NCBI GenBank assembly: GCA_002305575.1
Contig: DBPP01000013.1
Coordinates: 474-6,877 of the forward strand
DNA: 6,404 nucleotides
Direction of reading: 5' to 3'
Source of the DNA: Ruminococcaceae bacterium UBA1417
Lineage (GTDB): Bacteria; Bacillota; Clostridia; Oscillospirales; Acutalibacteraceae
A program made the translations under genes and the position numbers. Position 1 is the first letter of the stretch. The number at the start of each line of letters is the position of its first letter. Positions 1 through 5,783 of this stretch are shown here, piece after piece. The notes beneath the pieces were generated by a model. That model made no database searches, was not told the DNA's origin, and worked only from the letters and a program-made list of their open reading frames with translations.

Positions 1-90
1 CGGAAAGGCAGGTGGCATCGATGCCGGAACAGAACGATCGCGCGCTCCCCCAACAGGCGGAAGAGAAGCCGCAAACGAAACGGATATTTT

Positions 91-99
91 GGAAAGGGG
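91..99 (+). promoter_or_regulatory. Ribosome binding site that sets the methyltransferase start
   Basis: The purine run GGAAAGGGG ends 10 nt before the ATG at 110. An in-frame TTG at 89 would overlap this site and has no Shine-Dalgarno sequence of its own, so ATG 110 is the preferred start. Confidence 0.7.
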
Positions 100-109
100 A
101 ACAAAAATC

Positions 110-964
110 ATGTGTAAAACAGAAAAATCCATCGACAAAGACGTTTTGGCGGGCTACAACGCCGGCATTGAGCGCGGCCGCCTGCACACAGGCATCGGCC
201 TGATTGAGCTGGAACGCACAAAAGAGCTGCTTCTTGAACACCTGCCCGCGCCGCCGGCCGTGCTCTACGACATCGGCGGCGGGTACGGCGAATATGCATG
301 GTGGCTGGCATCGCGCGGCTACGACGTGCACCTGTTCGACCTTGCGGAAACCAACATCCGCCTGTCCGCAGACCTCGCCGCTGCATACCCCGGCGCGTCA
401 CTCTGCGCGACAGAGGTCTGCGACGCGCGTTCGATCGACCGGCCGGACGAAAGCGCCGACGCCATCCTGCTGATGGGGCCGCTGTACCATATCCCGGAAA
501 AGGCGGAGCGCATCGCCGCGGTGCGGGAAAGCCTGCGCCTTTTGAAGCCCGGCGGCCTGCTCTTCACCGCCGCCATTACACCGTACGCCACCATGCTTTG
601 GGCGACGACCGTTTTTGGCCGGGACAACCGCCTGCTCGCGGAGGAAGCCTTCCTGCACATGGTGGAGCACGAGCTGGAGACCGGCGAGCACATCCGCCCC
701 ACGGGAAACACAGCCCATCGAGGCATCGGCCGATCGCATTTCCACACGGCCGACGCGCTGCGCGCGGAGCTGGAGGCCGGCGGCTTTGCGGACAACACGG
801 TGCACGGCGTTGTCGGCGCGGCATGGCTTGCGCCGGACCTGGACACACTCTGGGCCGACCCGGCATCCCGCGAAGCGCTGTTGCGCACGGTTCGCCTGTT
901 GGACGGCCGGGCGGACATTCTCGGGCTGTCCACGCATTTGCTTTGTGTTTCCCGGAAACGGTAG
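110..964 (+). CDS. Class I SAM-dependent methyltransferase, substrate unknown
   Basis: This is a 284-residue protein, predicted cytoplasmic, that should transfer a methyl group from S-adenosylmethionine. The Rossmann motifs appear in order. Motif I is VLYDIGGGYGEYA (residues 51-63), the SAM-binding glycine loop. Motif II is an acidic end at HLFD (D78), expected to hold the ribose hydroxyls. The segment MGPLYHIPE (122-130) matches the GPLYHL signature common in Methyltransf_11/25-type enzymes. LKPGGLLF (145-152) is the post-motif strand. The C-terminal half (about 160-284) is a variable cap that probably determines the substrate, which I cannot identify. The frame is open back to the window edge, but the upstream translation is not protein-like and the ribosome site points to ATG 110. 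No promoter or upstream gene can be assigned in the first 109 bases. No clear terminator follows. It is on the same strand as the zinc-ribbon genes but separated by 130 nt and a promoter, so a functional link is unproven. Confidence 0.9.
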   Translation: MCKTEKSIDKDVLAGYNAGIERGRLHTGIGLIELERTKELLLEHLPAPPAVLYDIGGGYGEYAWWLASRGYDVHLFDLAETNIRLSADLAAAYPGASLCATEVCDARSIDRPDESADAILLMGPLYHIPEKAERIAAVRESLRLLKPGGLLFTAAITPYATMLWATTVFGRDNRLLAEEAFLHMVEHELETGEHIRPTGNTAHRGIGRSHFHTADALRAELEAGGFADNTVHGVVGAAWLAPDLDTLWADPASREALLRTVRLLDGRADILGLSTHLLCVSRKR

Positions 965-1015
965 TCAATATTTTTCTTATTTATTCCGCTAAAGAATTAT
1001 GTTTTTTGGGCAATA

Positions 1016-1024
1016 TGTTATACT
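1016..1024 (+). promoter_or_regulatory. Probable extended -10 promoter of the zinc-ribbon pair
   Basis: TGTTATACT gives an extended -10 (TGn plus TATACT at 1019-1024). The expected -35 position (about 996-1001, ATTATG) is poor, as is common for extended -10 promoters. Transcription would start near 1031, about 65 nt before the first zinc-ribbon start. The surrounding AT-rich stretch (965-1030) holds no gene. Confidence 0.5.
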
Positions 1025-1094
1025 TGTGGTGGAGATTTGTGTGAAGGATTTTTCACACCACACGCCCTTGTTGAGAGAAAGGAAAGGGATTCGT

Positions 1095-1376
1095 ATGATG
1101 TGTCCGAAATGCGGAAAAAATCTCGAGGGCAGCATTGTGCGCTGCCCGGACTGCGGCGTAGAACTGGACGTGCAGTATTCGCCAGTCATGATGACCGGCG
1201 GCAAGACAAAATCCTCCTTTACGCCGACAAATTTCATCATGAAAACCACCCCGGTCGGTCGCAGTGGTAAACGCACGGCAATTTGGTGGATTGCGGCCGC
1301 TTTGCTGGTCGCTATGATGGCCGCCGCGGTAATCTTCGCTTTTGTCTTGCGCGCCAATCCCCAGCTGTTCGGATAA
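1095..1376 (+). CDS. Zinc-ribbon single-pass membrane microprotein, copy 1
   Basis: A 93-residue protein begins at the first of two adjacent ATGs, with the purine-rich site GGAAAGGG (1081-1088) 6 nt upstream. The N-terminus is a compact four-cysteine zinc ribbon: CPKC (C3, C6) and CPDC (C17, C20), both followed by glycine. A polar linker of about 40 residues follows (31-60). A hydrophobic helix spans about 62-84 (AIWWIAAALLVAMMAAAVIF...) with basic residues before it (R57, K59, R60) and one after (R86). The positive-inside rule suggests a cytoplasmic ribbon and a membrane anchor near the C-terminus. It is paralogous to the next gene, which starts 39 nt after this stop. Zinc ribbons of this type occur in many Clostridia beside membrane helices, where they may mediate protein or nucleic-acid contacts. 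No specific function can be given. Confidence 0.82.
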   Translation: MMCPKCGKNLEGSIVRCPDCGVELDVQYSPVMMTGGKTKSSFTPTNFIMKTTPVGRSGKRTAIWWIAAALLVAMMAAAVIFAFVLRANPQLFG

Positions 1377-1400
1377 ACGGTATTTTCGACGATATGGATG

Positions 1401-1405
1401 AGGAG
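1401..1405 (+). promoter_or_regulatory. Ribosome binding site of zinc-ribbon copy 2
   Basis: AGGAG lies 10 nt before ATG 1416. It overlaps a possible upstream in-frame ATG at 1398, which would add six residues (MRSVCV) not matched in copy 1. The paralogue alignment and this site favour 1416. Confidence 0.65.
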
Positions 1406-1415
1406 TGTGTGTGTT

Positions 1416-1685
1416 ATGATGTGCCCAAAGTGCGGAAAACTGATTGAAGGCAGTGCCGTGCGCTGCCCGGACTGCGGCACAGCGTTTGATTTGCAGTATG
1501 CGCCGCCACGCATAGATCCCGGCCCGTCCATGATTCAGCAGACGCAGCCGACCGTCATCCCGAAAAACGTGCCCATCAGTAAAATGAAGCGTTCTTCCGG
1601 CTGGTGGGTGGGCGTTATTGGACTGAGCGCTCTGGTGATCGCCGCCTTGGTGTTCGCCCTGCTCATAAAACTGAACCTGATTTAG
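1416..1685 (+). CDS. Zinc-ribbon single-pass membrane microprotein, copy 2
   Basis: An 89-residue paralogue of the preceding gene. Of its first 30 residues, 22 are identical to copy 1, including all four cysteines (C3, C6, C17, C20), the EGS turn and VRCPDCG. A 21-nt stretch of DNA is identical between the copies (1137-1157 and 1458-1478). The linker differs: it is rich in proline and glutamine (about 31-56), with KMKRSSGWW entering the membrane helix at about 63-84. The helix ends in a single lysine and LNLI, so almost nothing extends beyond the membrane. The ribbon is therefore conserved while linker and anchor have diverged, as expected for a duplicated pair that keeps one binding surface. 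Probably cotranscribed with copy 1, since there is no terminator in the 39-nt gap. A strong terminator follows 15 nt after the stop. Function unknown. Confidence 0.82.
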   Translation: MMCPKCGKLIEGSAVRCPDCGTAFDLQYAPPRIDPGPSMIQQTQPTVIPKNVPISKMKRSSGWWVGVIGLSALVIAALVFALLIKLNLI

Positions 1686-1700
1686 ACGCCTGTTGGCATA

Positions 1701-1736
1701 AAAAAATCCAGAGAATTTGCATTCTCTGGATTTTTT
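1701..1736. terminator. Bidirectional intrinsic terminator between convergent genes
   Basis: A 16-bp perfect stem (1701-1716 paired with 1721-1736) closes on the loop TTGC. It has six A at the left base and six T at the right, so it works in both orientations. It ends the + strand zinc-ribbon transcript and the - strand ThuA/oxidoreductase operon, whose last stop is at 1756. Confidence 0.93.
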
Positions 1737-1755
1737 CTTTCCGCATAAACGCCGA

Positions 1756-2835
1756 TCAGGCAAGTTCCACCCAGCGACCGCTTTCCGCAGAGCTGAGGAT
1801 CGCGTCCACCGCATGCTGGTTGATCCGCCCGTCTTCGATCGTCGCCGCCTTGCCGTCTCCCGTCCCGTTTATAATGTCGGCAAAGCTCTGCATCTGCTCG
1901 CTGCGGCATTGCTCGGGAATAGGCAGCTTGGTGAACGCATGGGCCTGCGCGTAAACGTCGCCGATACACACCTCGATCTCATCCGCACAGCCCGGCTGCG
2001 CCTCAAGCGTATACACAATGGCGCCTTCGCTGCCGTAGATCTCCATGCGCTGGTAGTTCCCGCGCCCATAGCCGAACCGGGTGATCTGGAAGCTGGCGGA
2101 AACGCCATCCTCCATGTCCGCCATATAATTGCAAAAATCATCCACATCGACCGGCCCCATGCCAGGCCCCTCGAGGTTGCGGCGTTCCTGAACGTACGTC
2201 CCGGTATGCCCCACAAGGCGCGTGTACGCCTTGCCGGTGACAAAGCGGACCAGATCCAGCGCATGACACCCGAGATCGCCCAACGCGCCCGAACCGGTGC
2301 GCGCCTTGATGAAACGCCAAACGCGCGGCGTATCGCAGTGCGGCAGCCCCCACGCCTGGAAATACTGCATATCGACGTGGTAAATCCGGCCGATCTTTCC
2401 GCTTTCGATCAGCTCCCGCGCGTAGCGCGCCGCCGCTTTGAACCGGTACGAGAAGCAGACCATATTGGGCAGCCCTTTGGCCTGCGTGGCTTGTGCAAGC
2501 TCATCTGCCTGCGCCGCCGTCATGGTGATCGGCTTCTCAATGTCGTACGGTTTGCCCGCTTCCACCGCCGCCATGGCAATTTCAAAGTGCGCGTCGTTGG
2601 AGGTGCAGATGTCCACCGCATCCACGTCCGGGCACGCGATCAAGTCTCGATAATCGGTAAAGCGGTGCGCCTCGTCGATGCCGTATTTTTCGCCTGCCAG
2701 ACGCAGCTTCTCCGCGTCGATGTCACAAATTGCCGCCAGTTCAAGATCCGGGCTTTTGCGAATCCCGGGTTCGTGTACTCCTGTCCAGATTGCGCCCAGC
2801 CCCACCGAGCCAATCCGGATCACCTGATTTGCCAT
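1756..2835 (-). CDS. Gfo/Idh/MocA family NAD(P)-dependent oxidoreductase
   Basis: A 359-residue cytoplasmic dehydrogenase, normal length for the family. The N-terminal Rossmann fold has VGLG (11-14) and an acidic end to strand 2 (CDID, D38/D40), which fits NAD better than NADP. The family motif is IEKP (99-102), with K101 the expected catalytic or nucleotide-positioning lysine. The C-terminal alpha/beta sheet domain begins near 125. It carries GSGALGDLGCHALD (181-194), where D187, H191 and D194 match the substrate-site pattern of sugar dehydrogenases in this family. The third glycine of the nucleotide loop is replaced (GLGAIW). Family members oxidise or reduce sugars, inositols and keto-sugars; the substrate is not readable here. 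It is the second gene of an operon with the ThuA-like gene, 83 nt downstream of it. That pairing recalls thuA-thuB of rhizobia (trehalose and related disaccharides), so a glucoside or keto-glucoside substrate is a reasonable inference. Confidence 0.92.
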   Translation of the reverse strand: MANQVIRIGSVGLGAIWTGVHEPGIRKSPDLELAAICDIDAEKLRLAGEKYGIDEAHRFTDYRDLIACPDVDAVDICTSNDAHFEIAMAAVEAGKPYDIEKPITMTAAQADELAQATQAKGLPNMVCFSYRFKAAARYARELIESGKIGRIYHVDMQYFQAWGLPHCDTPRVWRFIKARTGSGALGDLGCHALDLVRFVTGKAYTRLVGHTGTYVQERRNLEGPGMGPVDVDDFCNYMADMEDGVSASFQITRFGYGRGNYQRMEIYGSEGAIVYTLEAQPGCADEIEVCIGDVYAQAHAFTKLPIPEQCRSEQMQSFADIINGTGDGKAATIEDGRINQHAVDAILSSAESGRWVELA

Positions 2836-2843
2836 ACAACTCG

Positions 2844-2851
2844 CTTCCTTT
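2844..2851 (-). promoter_or_regulatory. Ribosome binding site of the oxidoreductase
   Basis: Read on the - strand, AAAGGAAG lies 8 nt before the ATG at 2835. This rules against a 20-residue N-terminal extension starting at 2895, whose sequence does not resemble the start of the family fold. Confidence 0.75.
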
Positions 2852-2918
2852 CCCCAAAACAAATGCTTTTCATACAACCTTTTCTGTACTTTCACGCCGC
2901 AACAGGCGCGGAATCCCT

Positions 2919-3686
2919 TTATTTTTTCTCGTGCAAGCCCTGGATGCTCTCGCCCTCCATCTTCGACGTCACCGGCATAACCGGCTGCGTGTTGCCGTAG
3001 ACCACCGGCGGGAAATCGATAGGCGCTGCCCAGCGGACGGCGTTGACGATGACCTTTTGAATTTCCGGCTGGTGGTAGATCGGGAACACCTCGTGGCCCG
3101 GCCGGAAATAGAACACCTTGCCCTTGCCGCGGTGCCAGCAGCAGCCGCTGCGGAACACTTCGCCGCCCTCAAACCAGCTGATGAACACCTGCTCATCCGG
3201 CTGCGGGATGTTGAAATGCTCGCCGTACATCTCCTCGTGCGGGATGACGATCTTTTCGTCCAGCCCCGCTACAATCGGATGGCTCGGGTCCACCACCCAC
3301 AAGATCTCCTTTTCGCCGTCTTCACGCCATTTCAGCATGCCGGAATTTGTCCCGCAAACCTTCTCGAAGATCTTCGAGGCATGGCCGGAATGCAGCACGA
3401 TCAGGCCCATGCCGTCCAGCACACGGCGATGCACACGCTCCACCACCTCGTCGGCTACGCGCTCGTGCGCCATATGCCCCCACCAGATCAGCACGTCCGT
3501 GTTGTCGAGCACCGCCTGCGTCAGGCCGTGCTCCGGCTCCTCCAGCGTCGCCGTGCGAACATTCATGCCGGCCTCCCGCAAAAAATCTGCGATGCAGCCG
3601 TGGATCCCCTTGGGGTACACCGCCGCAACCTCGGGAAACTGCTTCTCATGCAGGTACTCGTTCCATACCGTTACATTGACTGCCAT
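2919..3686 (-). CDS. ThuA-like protein (trehalose utilization family)
   Basis: A 255-residue cytoplasmic protein of the ThuA family (PF06283), which has a class I glutamine-amidotransferase-like fold. Signature segments in order: VTVWNEYLHEK (5-15), YPKGIHG (24-30), LEEPEHGL (48-55), VLIWWGHMAH (65-74), GLIVLHSGH (94-102), LKWRE (118-122), PHEEMYGEHF (149-158), WFEGGEVFRSGCCW (171-184) and GKVFYFRPGHE (189-199). The many histidines and glutamates suggest a metal or substrate pocket. The amidotransferase nucleophile-elbow cysteine is replaced by HSG at 99-101, so amidotransfer is not expected. The last 30 residues form a polar tail beyond the conserved domain. ThuA works with the Gfo/Idh/MocA dehydrogenase ThuB in disaccharide catabolism in rhizobia; here the same gene order appears. 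It is first in the operon, with a consensus promoter and a LacI-like operator upstream. Confidence 0.92.
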   Translation of the reverse strand: MAVNVTVWNEYLHEKQFPEVAAVYPKGIHGCIADFLREAGMNVRTATLEEPEHGLTQAVLDNTDVLIWWGHMAHERVADEVVERVHRRVLDGMGLIVLHSGHASKIFEKVCGTNSGMLKWREDGEKEILWVVDPSHPIVAGLDEKIVIPHEEMYGEHFNIPQPDEQVFISWFEGGEVFRSGCCWHRGKGKVFYFRPGHEVFPIYHQPEIQKVIVNAVRWAAPIDFPPVVYGNTQPVMPVTSKMEGESIQGLHEKK

Positions 3687-3692
3687 TTTCTT

Positions 3693-3700
3693 ACCTCCCT
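3693..3700 (-). promoter_or_regulatory. Strong ribosome binding site of the ThuA-like gene
   Basis: On the - strand AGGGAGGT lies 6 nt before ATG 3686. It excludes the longer in-frame GTG start at 3746, whose extra 20 residues (MAIMLCRCMW...) are unlike the family N-terminus. Confidence 0.85.
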
Positions 3701-3756
3701 GTTTGTATGTTAAGAACCACATGCAGCGGCACAACATTATCGCCACCGCATATACC

Positions 3757-3770
3757 GGAAAACGTTTGCC
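3757..3770. promoter_or_regulatory. LacI/GalR-family-like operator palindrome
   Basis: GGAAAACGTTTGCC is a 14-bp palindrome with one mismatched pair around a central CG. That is the layout of LacI/GalR-family and CcpA (cre) sites. It departs from the cre consensus TGWNANCGNTNWCA at three positions (1, 14 and one W), so a dedicated sugar-responsive LacI-type repressor is as likely as CcpA. It lies 71 nt upstream of the ThuA start, inside the leader of the predicted transcript, where a bound protein could act as a roadblock. Confidence 0.5.
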
Positions 3771-3791
3771 GCGTGTCCCTTTATTATTAGA

Positions 3792-3811
3792 GCGGCGCTG
3801 TTTTTCGCCGC
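3792..3811 (-). other. GC-rich hairpin in the ThuA leader
   Basis: GCGGCG (3792-3797) pairs with CGCCGC (3806-3811) around an 8-nt loop. On the - strand transcript the loop is A-rich and no U run follows, so it is not a terminator. A smaller hairpin (GCGCG/CGCGC, loop of 4) sits 8 nt away at 3820-3833. Both fall between the predicted transcription start (about 3864) and the gene. Confidence 0.45.
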
Positions 3812-3870
3812 AAATTCACGCGCGCAACCGCGCAGAATCATTTTCCGGATTTCCGTTTCAATACGCCCCT

Positions 3871-3899
3871 ATTATACGTCCCGTACCATGGAGCGTCAA
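3871..3899 (-). promoter_or_regulatory. Sigma-A promoter of the ThuA/oxidoreductase operon
   Basis: Read on the - strand: -35 TTGACG (3894-3899), a 17-nt spacer, then -10 TATAAT (3871-3876). This is close to perfect consensus. Transcription should start near 3864, giving a leader of about 180 nt before the ThuA start at 3686. Confidence 0.8.
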
Positions 3900-4055
3900 G
3901 GTAAAATTATACAAGATTCCTGCATTTTTTTCCACTTTGGAAAACAAATCATTCCATCTGTCCGATTTTGTCTCCTGATCCAACGTCAAAGAAACACCGG
4001 CCGTCCCGGCGCGCCGGCTTAACCTCCGTTTTACACAATACTTTTTCTTTTCCGC

Positions 4056-4085
4056 TTGACACACCGCCGCAGCCTGCGCTACAAT
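4056..4085 (+). promoter_or_regulatory. Sigma-A promoter of the DUF1015 gene
   Basis: TTGACA (4056-4061) and TACAAT (4080-4085) are separated by 18 nt. The start of transcription would be near 4092, leaving a leader of about 25 nt with the ribosome site AAAGGAA (4100-4106), 10 nt before ATG 4117. Confidence 0.78.
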
Positions 4086-4116
4086 TTAAAAAAAGCTTGA
4101 AAGGAACGAAACCATT

Positions 4117-5418
4117 ATGGCTGACATCAAGGCGTTTCACGCCATGCGGTATACCGATGCGGCCGGCTCTCCGGCAGAGCTGACCTGCCCGCCCTACGAC
4201 ATCATCAGCGACGCGGAGCGCGCCGAATATCTCGCCCGCAATCCGCACAACGTCATCCGGCTCGAGCTGCCGAAAGGCGAAGACCCCTATGGCGAAGCCG
4301 GCAGAACACTGCGTTCGTGGCTCGCGGACGGCATACTGCACTGCGACGACGACGCGGGCATCTACATCTACGAAGAGGCGTTTCTCACCGGCGTCGATCA
4401 CGGCGAGAAGCGTTCGCTCAAGGGCATCGTCTGCCTCGTCCGCGTGGAGGATTTTGCCGCAGGCGTCGTGCTCCCGCACGAGGAGACGCTCTCGAAAGCC
4501 AAACAGGACCGGTTTAACCTGATGAAGGCGACAAACTGCAATTTCAGCCAGATTTACTCCCTGTATATGGATGAAACCGGCGAGACGCAGCGCCGCATCG
4601 ACCGCCTTTCGAGCGGCACGCCGCGCTACGAATTTTCCGACGGGCTCGTGACGCATCGGCTGTGGATCGTAAACGATACCGTTGCGCTCGAAGCGTTCCG
4701 CAGTGATTTTGCCGCGCGCAAGCTCTACATCGCAGACGGACACCATCGTTATGAGACGGCGATCAATTACCGCAACTACTGCCGCGAAAATGCCGTCTGG
4801 GCGCCGGGCAGCGAATTCGTGATGATGATGCTCGTCGACATGGCGCATCCGGGGCTGGTCGTGTTCCCGACACACCGTCTTGTGCGCGATCTCGAGCATT
4901 TTTCGGCCGAGCAGGTGATCGAAGGCAGCGCCGCGTACTTTGACACGGAGGCGCTCGCAGACCGCGACGCCGTCGAAGCGCGCCTGAAGGCCGACTACGA
5001 CGCGGGCAAGAAATCCTTCGTCTTGGTCGCAAAGGCAGACGGCGCGCTCGCCTACACGCTGCTCACGCTGCGCGACCCGGCCGTGATGGCACAATTCATG
5101 CCGGAGAAAAGCGAAGCCTCGCGCGGGTTGGATGTCAGCGTGTTGCACACGCTCGTGCTGGAGCGCGTGCTCGGCATCGACAAGGAGAACATGGCGAACC
5201 AGAAGAACCTGACCTACACGCGCTCGATCGACGAGGCGCTCCAAAGCGTCGAGACCGGCGCGAGCCAGTGTGCATTTCTGCTGAACCCGACGCGCGTCGA
5301 GGAAATCGGCGCCGTAGCCGCCGCCGGCGAAAAGATGCCGCAGAAGTCGACGTACTTTTACCCGAAGCTGATCACTGGCCTCGTGATGAACAACCTCGAA
5401 GCGCCGATCGAGGAATAA
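4117..5418 (+). CDS. DUF1015 family protein (possible ParB/SerK-like kinase)
   Basis: A complete 433-residue cytoplasmic protein, full length for DUF1015 (COG4198). Conserved family segments are CPPYD (24-28), NVIRLELPKGEDPY (45-58), the start of a ParB-like part LPHEETL (119-125), ADGHHRYETA (206-215), HPGLVVFPTHRL (244-255), LLNPTRVEEI (388-397) and the C-terminal block MPQKSTYFYPKLITGLVMN (407-425). DGHHR resembles the nucleotide-handling motif of ParB-fold serine kinases such as archaeal SerK and staphylococcal SbnI. From memory, DUF1015 genes in Clostridia often sit beside serA/serC. A role in serine or phosphoserine metabolism is therefore plausible but unproven, and no serine genes are in this window. 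It is monocistronic, with its own promoter and a terminator 13 nt after the stop. A 431-codon antisense reading frame across it is a composition artefact. Confidence 0.92.
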   Translation: MADIKAFHAMRYTDAAGSPAELTCPPYDIISDAERAEYLARNPHNVIRLELPKGEDPYGEAGRTLRSWLADGILHCDDDAGIYIYEEAFLTGVDHGEKRSLKGIVCLVRVEDFAAGVVLPHEETLSKAKQDRFNLMKATNCNFSQIYSLYMDETGETQRRIDRLSSGTPRYEFSDGLVTHRLWIVNDTVALEAFRSDFAARKLYIADGHHRYETAINYRNYCRENAVWAPGSEFVMMMLVDMAHPGLVVFPTHRLVRDLEHFSAEQVIEGSAAYFDTEALADRDAVEARLKADYDAGKKSFVLVAKADGALAYTLLTLRDPAVMAQFMPEKSEASRGLDVSVLHTLVLERVLGIDKENMANQKNLTYTRSIDEALQSVETGASQCAFLLNPTRVEEIGAVAAAGEKMPQKSTYFYPKLITGLVMNNLEAPIEE

Positions 5419-5431
5419 ATGCTCCTAAGCC

Positions 5432-5465
5432 AAAAGCGAAGACGGGTCCTCCGCCTTCGCTTTTT
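5432..5465 (+). terminator. Intrinsic terminator of the DUF1015 gene
   Basis: GCGAAG (5436-5441) and CGG (5443-5445) pair with CCG (5451-5453) and CTTCGC (5455-5460), with one A-C mismatch and a 5-nt loop. Four A precede the stem and five T follow it (5461-5465). It lies 13 nt after the stop codon. Confidence 0.88.
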
Positions 5466-5525
5466 GCTTTCGTTTCACACCCAAAAATTTTCGTGCCACA
5501 GACCGCTGGTTTGCGCGAAAACCGT

Positions 5526-5554
5526 TTGACTATTGGGCCAAAATATGCTATACT
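5526..5554 (+). promoter_or_regulatory. Promoter of tRNA-Gln
   Basis: TTGACT (5526-5531), a 17-nt spacer and TATACT (5549-5554) preceded by TGC, so both a good -35 and an extended -10. Start expected near 5561, about 26 nt before the mature tRNA. Confidence 0.85.
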
Positions 5555-5586
5555 TTTGCAGACTCCAATCGGAGCACAAGAGATAT

Positions 5587-5662
5587 TGGGCTGTCGCCAA
5601 GCGGTAAGGCAACGGACTTTGACTCCGTCATCCCGTGGGTTCGAATCCCGCCAGCCCAGCCA
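5587..5662 (+). tRNA. tRNA-Gln (anticodon TTG), CCA encoded
   Basis: The cloverleaf folds completely. Acceptor TGGGCTG (5587-5593) pairs with CAGCCCA (5652-5658). The D stem is GCC/GGC (5596-5598, 5608-5610) around a loop containing GG. The anticodon stem is ACGGA/TCCGT with loop CTTTGAC, giving anticodon TTG at 5619-5621, which reads CAA (and CAG by wobble). The T arm is GTGGG-TTCGAAT-CCCGC (5635-5651) with one G-T pair. Discriminator G5659 is followed by CCA (5660-5662). It has its own promoter and a terminator 30 nt downstream. The sequence after its 3' end looks rearranged and mobile-element-like, so this tRNA may serve as an integration target. Confidence 0.97.
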
Positions 5663-5692
5663 TCTTTACTGGTCAAAAATGAAACCACCCCG

Positions 5693-5720
5693 AAAAAAGC
5701 CCGGAATTCCGGGCTTTTTT
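5693..5720. terminator. Intrinsic terminator of tRNA-Gln (symmetrical)
   Basis: GCCCGG-AATT-CCGGGC (5699-5714) is flanked by six A and six T, so it is a perfect palindrome able to stop transcription in both directions. Confidence 0.88.
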
Positions 5721-5745
5721 CGCGTTTTGAGGGCAAAAAAAGGCC

Positions 5746-5765
5746 CGTCACGGCGTGACGTTTTT
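5746..5765 (+). terminator. Short terminator-like hairpin
   Basis: CGTCAC (5746-5751) pairs with GTGACG (5755-5760) around GGC, followed by five T. The stem is short, and no gene lies between it and the preceding terminator. It may be a secondary stop or a protein-binding palindrome. Confidence 0.5.
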
Positions 5766-5783
5766 GAATGAAACCGCACCCCA

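Larger units (their letters stand above)
3687..4116. other. Divergent intergenic region (430 nt) between the ThuA operon and the DUF1015 gene
   Basis: No convincing gene. It contains the - strand promoter of the ThuA operon with its long leader, two GC-rich hairpins (3792-3811 and 3820-3833), a LacI-like palindrome (3757-3770), and the + strand DUF1015 promoter (4056-4085). The 150 nt between the two promoters (3900-4055) is AT-rich on its left half and shows no further structure I can support. Confidence 0.8.
5678..5782 (+). repeat. Imperfect direct repeat downstream of tRNA-Gln
   Basis: AATGAAACCACCCC (5678-5691) recurs as AATGAAACCGCACCCC (5767-5782), the same order with a 2-nt insertion, 89 nt apart. 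In both places it is close to tRNA-derived sequence: the second copy is directly followed by the inverted T-arm fragment. Confidence 0.5.

Noticed and set aside
1..203. Possible tail of an upstream gene (frame 3 open to 203; frame 1 open to TAA at 115-117)
   Set aside because: Neither frame has a recognisable sequence, one overlaps the methyltransferase by about 90 nt, and the window edge hides the start. No support beyond an open frame.
298..1044. 248-codon + strand frame inside and past the methyltransferase
   Set aside because: Arginine/glycine/proline-rich out-of-frame reading of the methyltransferase, with no ribosome site.
2836..2918. Small hairpin between the ThuA and oxidoreductase genes (CGCC/GGCG)
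   Set aside because: The stem is four pairs without a T tract, too weak to call a terminator, so the two genes are treated as one operon.
1717..3713. Long + strand open frames (1717-3000 and 2730-3713)
   Set aside because: Both are antisense to the oxidoreductase and ThuA genes, which carry clear family motifs. The translations are R/H-rich shadows.
3858..4064. 68-codon - strand frame starting with GTG upstream of the ThuA operon
   Set aside because: No ribosome site, it begins within the DUF1015 promoter, and it contains the consensus ThuA promoter.
3949..5244. 431-codon open frame on the - strand
   Set aside because: It is fully antisense to the DUF1015 gene, which has family motifs, promoter, ribosome site and terminator. 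Its translation is H/R/V-rich with no recognisable domain, as expected of a shadow frame in GC-rich DNA.
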